Source: Casuarina equisetifolia
Taxonomy: Eukaryota; Streptophyta; Magnoliopsida; Fagales; Casuarinaceae
Direction: 5' to 3'
Assembly (NCBI GenBank): GCA_028551475.1
Contig: CM052357.1
Coordinates: forward strand, 26,867,745 to 26,931,744
DNA: 64,000 nt
In this document: positions 49,017 through 61,474 of the stretch, one piece after another
Position numbering within the stretch: the stretch's first letter is position 1
How the letters are laid out: the number at the start of each line of letters is the position of its first letter
Position numbers and translations under genes: made by a program
The notes under the pieces: model-generated
What the model saw: only the letters and a program-made list of their open reading frames with translations
Told to the model about the DNA's origin: nothing
The model's database searches: none

Positions 49017-49038
49017 CGATATGTTTTTGAACATATCG
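49017..49038. repeat. perfect 9-bp inverted repeat
   Basis: CGATATGTT, a 4-nt loop, then AACATATCG. It sits at the boundary between the MYB 3' flank and the next upstream block. It recurs at 57,904-57,925. Confidence 0.75.
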
Positions 49039-49059
49039 CATAAATCTCTCACCTCTTTA

Positions 49060-50637
49060 TGTTATGCACGAAGCTTCTATTGCTAGAGGGGAAAACTTAC
49101 TGGGTACGATTGATTGGTTACTTTAGTGGTGATTTTCAGGGCCGACATAGACAAAAAAAGGTACATGGCTCCATGTACAATTCTTCAACCCAAACTGCCT
49201 TGTCGACATGATCCTTCTCTAGAATTGAAAAAGTAATGGGTCACGGTCCGTTATGACTCTGCAATCAGATGAAGCATCCACACTGGAAGTCCATCAATTT
49301 TGTCTGTCCTTTTCTTTTGTTTTTGCAGGGTAGTTACGAGGACTGGAATTTAGTCGAAACATACGTTTCCTATCAGCCTTGGAGAACACTATGTGGACGA
49401 GAGGGATCGAGTGCAAAGCACGTGATCAAAACGTGATTTGTACTTTACATAGGAAAAATGATAGGGTAACGTTGTTTAATATTCAACTATTACATTATTG
49501 TTGACAGAACCTTAATGATTTGATTTGAAGTTGCCCTAAAGAGTGATAGTAACTACATTTCAAAGATGGCAAAGTGTTAAAGGGGTCTTCCAAGGAATTG
49601 CTGCAGAAGGTAAAACGGGTTTTATTTTTTACCCTGTATAGTAGGGTTCTATCATTTCAAGTTTATCATCTTTACTGAATTTTTAATTTCCAACGATCAT
49701 GTCAACAAAAATTCTGTGCAAAATGAAAATTATAGATTAAAAATTGCTTAAAAAATTAATTCAAAAGTTGAAAAGACACTTCTTTTATTTAAATTTTGTC
49801 CCAAGAAATTGCATATTTATATAGGACTTTCATCTTTATAAGTCCCTTACGGTCAACTATATCTCTCTTGCTGAATTACAAGCTGTGGGTATTCAGAATG
49901 ATCCCATGATTTAAACCTTACTTCAGGTGAAAAAAAGAAGAACGCAGTTTTGACAGCGAAACCTCATAACCCGGGCCGGTAGCTGTCATAAAGCTGTTGG
50001 CGCCTGAGACAAACTAAGGGCACTGTTGTGCTTCGCGTCTGGAGGATAACAAACTTTCAACTTTCTTCAGCTCCTCCAAAGTTACCTTGGGTTACGAAGG
50101 TGCTAAAAGGTACAGAGTTTGTTGTCACCTTTTGAAGGTTAACGAATTTTCTACTTCGATGACAAGTCCGCTGCTATGTTTCTCTGGAAAAAAACAAAAC
50201 GAATAGGGAGGAAAAGTGGGTACGACCTCACCAGCCATGGATTTTTTCACATAAGAATCACGTGAGTCATTGCATCTCATTGTTCTGATGATGATGCTAC
50301 CGTAAAAAACGGGCAATGCCAACTGTGAGCAGTGGCAAGAAAGAGCTGATCTTTGTATATTATAAAAAGCATAAAGAAAGCAACGAAAGAAACACATTTC
50401 GAGTTTTCAAGTGTGCAAATCAACTTCCAAGATCATATAAAATAAGTAGAAGATACATTACTTCGGAGCTGTGTGACAGCCCATTATTCTGCCCTTTTCT
50501 AGAAATCAAGGACTGTGGGCAAAGTCTCTGTCGGATCAACCATATGGAACAGAGAAGAGTTCTACATCAAATAATGGATTGGCGAATAAATATTTGAAAA
50601 AAAAAAAGTGGTAGTGCAAATAGCATAATCCTTACTA
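49060..50637 (+). promoter_or_regulatory. orphan MYB4-type upstream block in copy A
   Basis: Related to 43,880-45,200 and identical to 57,947-59,525 ahead of MYB4. In copy A it is cut at the duplication junction and is followed by LINE sequence, so it drives no gene. G-boxes (CACGTG) lie at 49,419-49,424 and 50,259-50,264. Overlapping small frames at 50,125-50,597 are not supported as genes. Confidence 0.6.
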
Positions 50638-50649
50638 TTTGAAAAAAAA
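50638..50649. other. duplication junction with 12-bp filler
   Basis: Copy A ends CCTTACTA at 50,637 and copy B begins AAAATGGCAC at 50,650. The intervening TTTG plus eight A residues repeats the nearby ATTTGAAAAAAAA at 50,592-50,604, as expected of template slippage at an A tract or of an assembly join there. Confidence 0.75.
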
Positions 50650-51757
50650 AAAATGGCACACCAATGCTTTTCTCCAAAATCAACAATGACATTATAGATA
50701 GGATACTCCAATTCTCCATGCTACTTCAAGTTAAAGTTCAGGCAAGCTTTCTTGATTAGGTCTCACTACCTATGTTAGAGGTCTTATGATATATATTGTT
50801 TACCATGAGGTATATTTTTTGATATGTATACATGTAAAGGTTTAAACTTTAAGTAAAAGGCTCGGACATTCAATTATTAGTCATAAAGAATGTCTTGTGA
50901 TACAAAGTTAAGCTCAAATTATTAAAGACAAGACATATAAGTTAACTAAAATCATAAGTAAATATTCTAATGAACATTTTCCATTTAGGGAAAGAGCATT
51001 AGTTGACAAAAAAGATAACACATAAGATATATTTACATAGTGTTATATGATTGCCACACTACTATATCAAAATCCATATTAGTTGTGCTTGTGTCACTTA
51101 CAAAATGTAGTTACCACATTGATTTGTAGTTTAAAACTCTATGAGATGTGATCAACTTTTAAGAATCATCTTCAAACCAATATAAAGGTTTGTGCAAATA
51201 ATTGTTTTTGAAATTTATTATTGTTATCATTTTCATTGCCATTAATATAACTCAATTTTGATAGGCTTACTAATATGGGCTTATATCAATGGGTACTTAC
51301 ATGAGTTATATTGATGCATTCAAAATTGATTTAAATATGGATAGGCTAGTGTGGGTTGTTGTTTATTTGTTAGGTCTGCAATTAGTTAGACTTATAAAAG
51401 CAGCATATAAAAAAAAGGCTAGATCCCTCCTCTAACTTTATATGATGTACCTTAGAAATTCTATAAAAATGGAGGTAGAGAGATTCATAAAAGGGAACTC
51501 AGAAAACTCTCATATGAACACTCTCCCAAAATTCCATTTTAGAAATCTCATCGAGTTAGTATATCTAAAAAGAGAATAGAAAGGAAGTACCTACTTGGAA
51601 AATCGAATTCTGCCCTACAGATTTTATCTATAGATACTAACGGTATGTATTTGTCATTCTTGCTTTATTTATCCTTTTTGAAAAGCGTGTTCTTGGTTTG
51701 GCTATTTGATCTTCTTGATTTTCGTTCATTGGAAACGGATTTTGATTACAGGCAAGG

Positions 51758-52168
51758 GTAGCTGGGTGGCATTAGTGACGAACGCAGTTTCAGTTTCAGT
51801 TTTCTCATCTTCACCTCTCTTTAGTTGTATATGCTTTATTTGTGTACCCAGTAGAGAAGCGTGGGAAAACTTATTGTGGTAGGTTGGAACCAAGAGGTCC
51901 GACAGACACCTTTTGTCTTGTTCCGGTTGTAAATTTTGGGTGTTCATCCCGACGAAGATCACATGCTTGGTTCTGAGAAGTTCTGCAAACCTTCTGTTTC
52001 TGTCGTATTTACCTGTTTGTTTTGTTTGGACAATTATTTTTTTAACGGTTTTGCCAAATTCAAAGCAACGGCAAGAGTGATTTTTAAGTCTGTTTTGTTC
52101 ATTGGTTGCCCTTTTTTATTTATAAACTGGGATTCGGTTTTCGAAACACTAAAACTAGTTTAGAAGTT
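51758..52168 (+). repeat. RPA2 3'-end-derived block, copy B
   Basis: Exact repeat of the block at 42,870-43,280, offset 8,888, lying upstream of MYB3. Confidence 0.78.
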
Positions 52169-52207
52169 GGATTCCAAATCTCATCACCTGACGTGGTCCC
52201 CATTTGT

Positions 52208-54177
52208 TATTCTTGCCAAGTAAGGATGCATGTTTTAAGAATCATTTAAACTTCCATCGAATTACCATGTGACCTCTAAAAATTATTTGTTTGTCGGAAG
52301 TGATAATAGTTTCATCAAACTTCATAAGAATATTGATTGATACCACGTGAATAAGTTATTGAAAAGAAAAGGTTGAATATAACTTTTCTTCCTGTGGCTT
52401 GTATTATCAAAAACTTTTTGATTTGAAATGGTCGCTATGCTTTTTGCCTATATACAAATGGTCTACTCATCATGCTATCGTCTAAAAAAGTAACTAGAAT
52501 TTAGTATCTGAACAGAAAATCACGTAAGAACTTATAAAATATTGCAATGTTAAAATTTGTTTAAAACGAAAACAAAACCAATAACTAAGATATTATTTTT
52601 GAATGCATTTTTCAAGTTCTGGTGAAAACAAAATCAAAATTTTGTACCACGCATGAGTTTAGACCATGAAACAAAAATTAAAGAAAAACAAATGGGGTTT
52701 AGACCATGCATGATATATGTCGATTGAAAATTTTTATCATATATGAGAAAGTTGCTTGCAACTCGTCTTGCCAGGGGACCAAAATATTTATCCTTTTGGC
52801 AACACACCAATGACTCTAAGTGAACATCAGATAGTCCCTCACCTCGCCGATGTCGGCTCGAAGATTCTCTTGCTAAATGGTAAAAACATATTTGGTGTAC
52901 AATTCACTGACCAAACCTGCCTTCACGTGATAATCCTTCACTAGCATTAAAAAAAATTAATATTACATGGCCCTTTATGATTCAGCAATCAAGATCAACT
53001 ATTATATTCATCGGATGAAGCATGCACACGTGGAAGTCCATCAACCTTGATTTTCTTTTGTTTTTTTTTTTTTCCAGCAAGTTACAAGGAGTGGACTACA
53101 ATTGAAATAGACGTTTCCTTAATAGCCTTGGAGAACACTGTACGGACGCCAGAGATCAAGCGCACACAATATCGTAATGGTTGATTTGTAGTTTCCATAA
53201 GAAAAATGACAGAGTGGTATTGTTTAACATTCAACTATTATATTATTGTTGACAGAGCCTCGGTGATTGGACTTCTAGTTGCACTAAAAGAGTGATTATA
53301 ATTACATATTAAAGATAGCAGAATCTTAAAGCAGATCATCCTCTGGGTTTTCTTCCAAAGACTTACTGCAGAAGCGCAAAAGGGTCAGTTATAATTTCAG
53401 GTTTTTATTATCTTCACGATGTGAACATAAGTTCCATGCAAGCTGTGGGTGTTTAAAGATTTCCCATGATTCAAACCTTGCTTCAGGTGATGAAAACACA
53501 ATCTTGACAAACAAAGGCTAGACCCACTTGTAAAATAATGTTCTGTGCAATGCATCCCTAATACTAAACAAAATGGCGTCTTCTGGACTGAAAACCTTTC
53601 ACGAGGACATAAAGAGACCGTTCTGGATGACAACAAACTTTCAACTTTGTTCAGATTCTCTGAAGTCAGCTTGGGTCACGAAGGTGCTAAAAGGTACATA
53701 ATTTCTTGTCAAGCTTCCTCGAAGCTAACGAACTTTCTAGTTTGATAAGCCTGTTGAAAAGTTTCTCGGGAGGAAAAAAAAAAAAAAGAATAGGAAGTGA
53801 GAGAACCCCACTTATATGGCAAAAAAGAGCACATCTTTGTATATTCTGGAGAGCATAAAGAAAACAAATACAGAAACACATTTCGAGCTTTCAAACATGC
53901 AAATTAACTCCCACCATTACATAAAATAATTTCGGAGCTGTATGTGACAGCCCATTCGTCTGCAATTGGTCACAAACAAAGATAATTTGCAGTGTCTCAG
54001 AAGGATCAACCATATGGGATGAAGAGAGTAATACATAAGATAATAGTTTCGCCAAGTTATATATGTATAAGTGGCGGTACAAATAATATAATCCTTTTTA
54101 ACCCAGCGATGCAGCAAATGAAGCACAGAAGTGATTTATGTGGAAATTTCTAAATTACAGACAGCAAGCAATGTTGA
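52208..54177 (+). promoter_or_regulatory. MYB3 distal upstream block
   Basis: Copy of 43,320-45,290 with the T run one base shorter (T13 at 53,061-53,073). G-boxes are at the equivalent positions 52,344, 52,924 and 53,026. Confidence 0.55.
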
Positions 54178-54213
54178 GAAAAAATTTTTACATGCAAAAG
54201 AAATATATAAATT

Positions 54214-55272
54214 TTTTTGGTGGGAATATAAGGATGAATTAATAAAAAAGAGTGTTCTAAGGCATAGGGGGATATCCTAGAATTATAAGAATTAGAAAAT
54301 ATAGAAGTTAGAATCCTCTAAATCTCATTTAAAATGATATTTTTCTGCAATGATTTTATATTTTGAAATAAAGAAACTTTCTATCGTATAATTTTCCTTA
54401 CTTTACCCAACATGATTAGAATGTCAATTATTTTGTTTTAAAATCATCTTCTATTGCATTTTTCCCATATACAATAAATGCAAGTTAAAAAAGATAATTT
54501 AAGAAATTTGATAATCAAATATTTTCCTTTAGTTGCTTGATCATTCATTACAGTTCTTAATTTCATCCTTCAATATCACGTTCAATTTCATGTTGAGTAA
54601 GGATAGTTTTCCAAACCATCATAGTCCATGGACATTTAAAAAAAAAAAGATGATTCATGTTTTCAACATAGAATTGACAAAAATTACATATACGTTAACT
54701 TAAGGGAGTCATCGTACCATTTTTTCTACTATAAAAAAATTGATTTTGATACATTAGTCATCTAATAAACTTATATTTGTTGATGTCACTAGTCCAAATG
54801 AGATTATACCAATCCACTTTTTCATTTATTAGTCAAAGATGCTGATAAATTTCTTTGTAGCAATAGGTAGATATATTAAGAATCAAGGTAAATGTGGGCC
54901 TTAATTTAAGAAGACTTTTCCAACTCTATGCCATGTAACCTTTTATATCAAGTTGCATTACTAAATTTCTTTTATATTTTGTACTATGGATCCATTTACT
55001 ATATAGAGAAACATCTGAAAGATTTATGAGATTTTAAAGCATACGTCCTATAAAGACTTTATTCTAAAGTTTAAGATTTGGTAACCCCAATTCCCATTCT
55101 TTCTTTGGTGAGCAAACTATTTACCAAACTACTTTATGATAGCATCATATATTTGTACTACCTATCCAAAAATTTATGTCAAACTATTTTTAAATAATAT
55201 TTAAATGTAATAATTATTTTCCCAATTCTTAAATTAAGTTTTAGAATAAATTATTAGCCTATTCTTAATACC
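54214..55272 (-). mobile_element. 5'-truncated LINE fragment in the MYB3 promoter, antisense
   Basis: Copy of 45,327-46,385. Because both copies carry it at the same place, the insertion predates the tandem duplication. Confidence 0.65.
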
Positions 55273-55417
55273 TAGTAGTCAAGTGTCCGTGCGATCAATC
55301 ACATGCTCGAGAATCGTAAAACAACCAGGTTAAACACGTTGGCCATGAAGCTTTGTGCATTGGATGTGCACTAAAAACATCTTTCGTCCTTTCACTGAAA
55401 GATTACATTGCCCGTCC

Positions 55418-55425
55418 ATAAATAT
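55418..55425 (+). promoter_or_regulatory. MYB3 TATA box
   Basis: ATAAATAT, 68-75 bp before the MYB3 ATG, identical to the MYB2 promoter. Confidence 0.55.
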
Positions 55426-55492
55426 CTCTCTTTGCCGGACTTTGGTTCATTGAATCAGCGGTTCCAATATTCCCACCCGAGAAACACTCAGA

Positions 55493-56893
55493 ATGGGCAG
55501 AAGTCCTCGGTGTTCAAAGGATGGGCTAAACAAAGGAGCATGGACTGCTCTCGAAGACGAAGCCCTGGTCGATTGTGTCAAGAGCCATGGTGAAGGAAAA
55601 TGGAATAAGCTCGCCAAATCCACAGGTAAAGACAACCCACATCGATCATTTTTCGTTATTTGTAAAGAACGTCTAAGTCAACTTTTTCCTATTTGCTAGT
55701 TTTAGGAAGAGTTGAAATTGTGGCTTCTTAGGTCCAACCGATCAAAAACGACTGTGAAGTTTAGGTGACAGCAGTGAACCACAGATCCTTGTTTCCGCTG
55801 ACATCATCGTAGATTGGTTAATCTTATTCAACTTTTCCACTCGCATTTCTTCAATATTTTTTTTTCCAAGAAATTGTAGCCAAGTTATATGAATTTCATC
55901 ACGGGAAGGAGTATCCGATACTTAATTCGGAATCCCAACAAGGAAATAGTTCGGAGTTACAGCCCTTCGCTTTGCTAAGAAGAAAGCTGTTCGGAAGAGG
56001 AGGTCGACAACCTAATCAAGAAAATATTTGTTGACTCATATATTCAAGATAATTAGCCATAAGAAAATAAAACAAATGTGGAAATATGTGTTCCATTTCT
56101 GCTCGTATGCTTACTTTTAAATTTGTCTGTGCAGGGCTCAAAAGATGTGGCAAGAGCTGTAGGCTTCGTTGGATGAACTATCTAAAACCTGGTATCAAGA
56201 GGGGGAACATTTCAGGAGACGAAGAAGAATTAATCATCAGGCTGCACAAGCTCTTGGGAAACAGGTACTTCTCTTCCTTTTCTTACGCTTTTCAGGTCGA
56301 GCGTGATGCCATGATTATATTAAAAGGTGACACTGCGTTGTCTTACGCTCAAGCTACGTGCTTTCAGATGGTCTCTCATAGCAGGGAGGCTTCCTGGGAG
56401 AACAGACAACGAAATCAAGAATTACTGGAACTCCAACTTAGCCAAGAAGATAAAGCATCAGGTCCCATTAACTAAGCCTGAAACTCAAGAAAAGCTAATT
56501 CTTAGACTTGAAAATGAAAATAAGGTGGCAGTGGAACCACCCACCGACACTAACTTGGTTAAGAACAAGTCTTCAACATCAGAATTAAGCGCTGGGTTGC
56601 CAACAAGGGAAGAAAAAGAAGACGACTTCATGTTGGACCTATGCTCGGAGGATTTATTCAGAATGCTTGACTCTCATTTTGCAAAGCTCAGTGACGGTGA
56701 TATGAACGGGTTAAACCCTGCCATTGAAGTTAATGTTTGTCCTTTTCTACCATCGGAGGGAACGGAAAACAGTGGCCGTGGCACTGAATGTGGCCTAGAT
56801 AACAATAATTTGGTTTCCAATTTGCAATCATCGCTTCTAGATTCACACGATGGCTGGTTAGAAGATGATATGGATATTCTATTCGCAGATTGA
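55493..56893 (+). CDS. R2R3-MYB transcription factor, subgroup 5/TT2-like (MYB3, duplicate of MYB2)
   Basis: Three exons (55493-55625, 56135-56264, 56368-56893), 262 aa, predicted product identical to MYB2. The R2 and R3 repeats and bHLH-interaction motif are intact. It lies in copy B with the same promoter, including the LINE fragment. If the duplication is real in the organism, it doubles the dose of this gene. If it is an assembly artefact, MYB2 and MYB3 are one locus. Confidence 0.93.
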
Positions 56894-57903
56894 TTTAAGT
56901 TTTTCACTCTAGACTTGTGTCTACGTGATCATTTCACCCACAGCTGCCTTTGTTTGTGCGAATTTTACTGCGTTATCTCTCACCTTGATATTGTTGAATT
57001 CAAACGTATCAATGAAAATATTTACGCCTTGTTTCCTTGAAGGACCCCCGATATCCTCCACCCTCTCTCTAGTCGGACAGACTTAATGTTGTCCATAGAT
57101 TGACAAGTTCTGTCTACACATTCTCTAGCTTTAACACTCACCAACTTAGAATCCTATCACACGAGAAGGACAACACCTTCATAAACTTGAACTTCCACCG
57201 TTTGTGAAAATGATCTTAGCCTTGTTTTTTCTTCATCCCACCAATTAAAAACTATTATTGTTATAAGATTCGCCACAACTCCTTGCTTTCATTCACTTAC
57301 CAGTGTGCTACTTTAAGTCCAACAAAGAAAGCGTTGCACTAATCATAATGCGGAAAAAAAGCAACAAGTCTTTAGGTCAAATCCTTCATGAGTTCCTCTA
57401 ATGGTACCTTCAAGTTCTCTAATTTTCTATATTTTGTATCTTTCACACCCATCAAATGTATTTAATCTTGTTTACATCCTAAAGCTTTTTATTTATTAGC
57501 CAATGTAATACAACATTCATCTAAATTCACACTTATACACATATATCAAAGGAATTAGTAGAATTCGTAATGCACAAATTTTATATCAAACTTTACCCCT
57601 GTTGGGATTAGAAATCCTAATCCCTTATTCATGAAATCATAATTCTTTTTACGACTTCCTCTCAACTATGAGTTTGATTGGACTTCTATTTATGAGCCCC
57701 AATTTTTTATATAAATATTTTTGTCTATACTTGAAACCTTTGTCAATATGCTTGTATATTATGCCTCAAATTACGAAAAATGAATAAGAAAAATGCACTT
57801 CTTCTTGATATCGATAAAAGATTATCAATTTTTTTAGTATAATCTTTTATAAATTTTTTGTTCTTGTGAAAAGTCTATAACAACACAGCCTAGAAGTATA
57901 AAT
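56894..57903 (+). other. MYB3 3' flank
   Basis: Copy of 48,007-49,016 with the same hairpin. It is followed by the inverted repeat at 57,904-57,925. Confidence 0.6.
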
Positions 57904-57946
57904 CGATATGTTTTTGAACATATCGCATAAATCTCTCACCTCTTTA

Positions 57947-59801
57947 TGTTATGCACGAAGCTTCTATTGCTAGAGGGGAAAACTTACTGGGTACGATTGA
58001 TTGGTTACTTTAGTGGTGATTTTCAGGGCCGACATAGACAAAAAAAGGTACATGGCTCCATGTACAATTCTTCAACCCAAACTGCCTTGTCGACATGATC
58101 CTTCTCTAGAATTGAAAAAGTAATGGGTCACGGTCCGTTATGACTCTGCAATCAGATGAAGCATCCACACTGGAAGTCCATCAATTTTGTCTGTCCTTTT
58201 CTTTTGTTTTTGCAGGGTAGTTACGAGGACTGGAATTTAGTCGAAACATACGTTTCCTATCAGCCTTGGAGAACACTATGTGGACGAGAGGGATCGAGTG
58301 CAAAGCACGTGATCAAAACGTGATTTGTACTTTACATAGGAAAAATGATAGGGTAACGTTGTTTAATATTCAACTATTACATTATTGTTGACAGAACCTT
58401 AATGATTTGATTTGAAGTTGCCCTAAAGAGTGATAGTAACTACATTTCAAAGATGGCAAAGTGTTAAAGGGGTCTTCCAAGGAATTGCTGCAGAAGGTAA
58501 AACGGGTTTTATTTTTTACCCTGTATAGTAGGGTTCTATCATTTCAAGTTTATCATCTTTACTGAATTTTTAATTTCCAACGATCATGTCAACAAAAATT
58601 CTGTGCAAAATGAAAATTATAGATTAAAAATTGCTTAAAAAATTAATTCAAAAGTTGAAAAGACACTTCTTTTATTTAAATTTTGTCCCAAGAAATTGCA
58701 TATTTATATAGGACTTTCATCTTTATAAGTCCCTTACGGTCAACTATATCTCTCTTGCTGAATTACAAGCTGTGGGTATTCAGAATGATCCCATGATTTA
58801 AACCTTACTTCAGGTGAAAAAAAGAAGAACGCAGTTTTGACAGCGAAACCTCATAACCCGGGCCGGTAGCTGTCATAAAGCTGTTGGCGCCTGAGACAAA
58901 CTAAGGGCACTGTTGTGCTTCGCGTCTGGAGGATAACAAACTTTCAACTTTCTTCAGCTCCTCCAAAGTTACCTTGGGTTACGAAGGTGCTAAAAGGTAC
59001 AGAGTTTGTTGTCACCTTTTGAAGGTTAACGAATTTTCTACTTCGATGACAAGTCCGCTGCTATGTTTCTCTGGAAAAAAACAAAACGAATAGGGAGGAA
59101 AAGTGGGTACGACCTCACCAGCCATGGATTTTTTCACATAAGAATCACGTGAGTCATTGCATCTCATTGTTCTGATGATGATGCTACCGTAAAAAACGGG
59201 CAATGCCAACTGTGAGCAGTGGCAAGAAAGAGCTGATCTTTGTATATTATAAAAAGCATAAAGAAAGCAACGAAAGAAACACATTTCGAGTTTTCAAGTG
59301 TGCAAATCAACTTCCAAGATCATATAAAATAAGTAGAAGATACATTACTTCGGAGCTGTGTGACAGCCCATTATTCTGCCCTTTTCTAGAAATCAAGGAC
59401 TGTGGGCAAAGTCTCTGTCGGATCAACCATATGGAACAGAGAAGAGTTCTACATCAAATAATGGATTGGCGAATAAATATTTGAAAAAAAAAAAAGTGGT
59501 AGTGCAAATAGCATAATCCTTACTAACCCTGCCATGCAGGAAACGAAGCCAGGAAATGATCGCTGGAAGTTCATAAATTACGGACAGCGTGCAGAGTCCT
59601 TATGTGTACATGCTGGTCAAGCACGTTCTCAAAATTGTAAAATAAATTAAACACGTTGACGTGAAGCATTGAGTATTGATTGTTTCCTGAACACATATGT
59701 CCGTACACGTCTAAATTTAGCGACAAGAATCAGAAAACGTAATAAATATATCTCTTCGCCGGACATTGAGCTCCAACATTCCCACACCAGAAACACTAAG
59801 A
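57947..59801 (+). promoter_or_regulatory. MYB4 upstream region
   Basis: The intact version of the block truncated at 50,637. G-boxes lie at 58,306-58,311 and 59,146-59,151. The proximal part (59,526-59,801) matches that of MYB1 and MYB2 (GAAACGAAGC, AAATTACGGACAGC, AAACACGTTGACG), with a TATA box ATAAATATA at 59,742-59,750. No LINE fragment interrupts it. Confidence 0.6.
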
Positions 59802-60542
59802 ATGGGCAGGGCTCCTAGGTGTTCGAAGGATGGGCTAAACAAAGGAGCATGGACAGCTCTGGAAGACGAAGCCCTGGTCGATTACGTCAAGGGCCATGGT
59901 GAACGAAAATGGAGTAAACTAGCGAAAGAAGCAGGTAAAGAGAACCCAAGTCGATCATTTTTCGGTATTCGTAAAGAACATCTAAGTCAACTTTTTTCCG
60001 ATTTGCTAGTTTTTGGAAGAGTTAAATTGTGGATTCTGAGTTCCCACTTCCACTGGTAGTTCAGATGCACTGCATCGCAGGTCCTTGTTTCCGGGGACAC
60101 CATCGTGGATGGTTAATCTTATTCAAACTTTTCTTGCAACAATGACCTCATTTTGCTCGCATTTCTTCAATCTTTCTTTTCGAAGAAATTGGAGTTAAGT
60201 TGCATTCATTTTATCACGGGAAGTTCATGAAGGAGTAAGTGCCAGATTATTCAGAATGCCAACAGGGAAGTAGTTCAGAGTTGCAGCCCTCCTATTTTTT
60301 CATAAGATTGCAGAAATATGTTGAAGAGAGGAAGTTGAGAGCCTAATCAAGAAAATATTCTGAATAACCAGTCATGAAAAAGTATACTTGCTTTTGAATT
60401 TGCCTGCGCAGGGCTCAACAGATGTGGCAAGAGTTGCAGGCTTCGTTGGATGAACTATCTAAGACCTGGTATCAAGAGGGGAAACATTTCAGAAGACGAA
60501 GAAGAATTAATCATTAGGATGCACAAGCTCTTGGGAAACATG

Positions 60543-60944
60543 TGTTGAACGATAAAGGCAGTTTGTGAAGGAAATGTAGGAAGAGAACACACGAACGACT
60601 GAACCAAATGGTTCTAGGATACTTAGTAAAAGCGGAAGCAAATTACAGTGAGTTCCAAGTGAACTACTGGTTTGTAGTCAGCCCGTTACATGTCTCTTAC
60701 TAATGCTGCTACTTAAAGACAAAAAGATAAACTAGCAACCTAGGTTTATGATTGCTATGCCCATATTGGGACTTACAAAAGTAAGGTCTTTACCATTTTT
60801 TTCAAAAAGCATACAGCACCATGCTTTTCCTATCTTGTCTTGATGCTCTTTACGTTACCTTCACCTTATCTTCATTTATGAGGTTGCCGTGTTTCAACAA
60901 AAGACTTCTAAAGCTTGTCTAGCAGTCACGTCACATGTTTAACA
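60543..60944. mobile_element. solo LTR (402 bp) inside MYB4
   Basis: The insert begins TGTTGAAC and ends GTTTAACA, imperfect inverted ends with the TG...CA of plant LTRs. It is absent from MYB1-3. Flanks are ACATG (60,538-60,542) and ACTGG (60,945-60,949); each differs by one base from ACAGG, the uninterrupted sequence at this place in MYB1-3, so they read as an aged 5-bp target-site duplication. No internal coding sequence. It differs from the LTR at 61,652. Confidence 0.8.
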
Positions 60945-61474
60945 ACTGGTACTTCTCCTTTTTCTTGCGCTTTTTCGTTGGATTACAAAGTCACGCATTA
61001 TCCTAATTGAAGCTCAACCTACGTGCTTTCAGATGGACTCTAATAGCGGGGAGGCTTCCTGGGAGAACAGATAACGAAATTAAGAATTACTGGAACTCCT
61101 ATTTATCCAAGAAGATGAAGGATCAGTTCCCGTTACCCAAGCCTGGAATTGAAGAAAAGCCAGTTGTCAGACTTGAAAATGAAAATAAGGTTGCACTGGG
61201 ACCATCTACCGACAATGACACGGTTAAGAAAAAGTCGACAACATCAGAATTAAGTTCTGGGTTGCCACAATCAATAACCGGGAAAGACAAAGAAGAAGAC
61301 TTCATGTTGGACCTAAACTCAGAGGATTTATTTGGAAGGCTTGACTCCGACCTTGCAAAGCTCGGCATTGTTGATATGAACAAGTTAAACCCTACTATTG
61401 AAGGTAGTGCTTGTCCTTTTCTACCATCGGAGGGAGTAGAAGACAGAGGCTCTGGCACCGAATGTGGCCATGAT

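Larger units (their letters stand above)
41762..50637 (+). repeat. tandem duplication, copy A (8.88 kb)
   Basis: Head-to-tail copy of 50,650-59,525 at a constant offset of 8,887-8,888. Every open frame inside recurs with an identical translation in copy B. By eye I found only two differences, both homopolymer lengths: T14 at 44,173-44,186 against T13 at 53,061-53,073, and A11 at 50,597 against A12 in copy B. Content in order: LINE tail, RPA2-like tail, upstream block, LINE fragment, MYB2, 3' flank and part of the MYB4-type upstream block. Confidence 0.95.
50650..59525 (+). repeat. tandem duplication, copy B (8.88 kb)
   Basis: Second copy of 41,762-50,637. Its left end is the cut LINE fossil. 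Its right end continues without a break into the MYB4 proximal promoter (59,526-59,801). This makes the right-hand context of copy B and the left-hand context of copy A the ancestral ones. Confidence 0.95.

Noticed and set aside
50125..50597. overlapping 90- and 93-codon frames on opposite strands (also at 59,012-59,484)
   Set aside because: Not conserved in the related block at 44.8-45.2 kb, no family match, and located in MYB upstream sequence.
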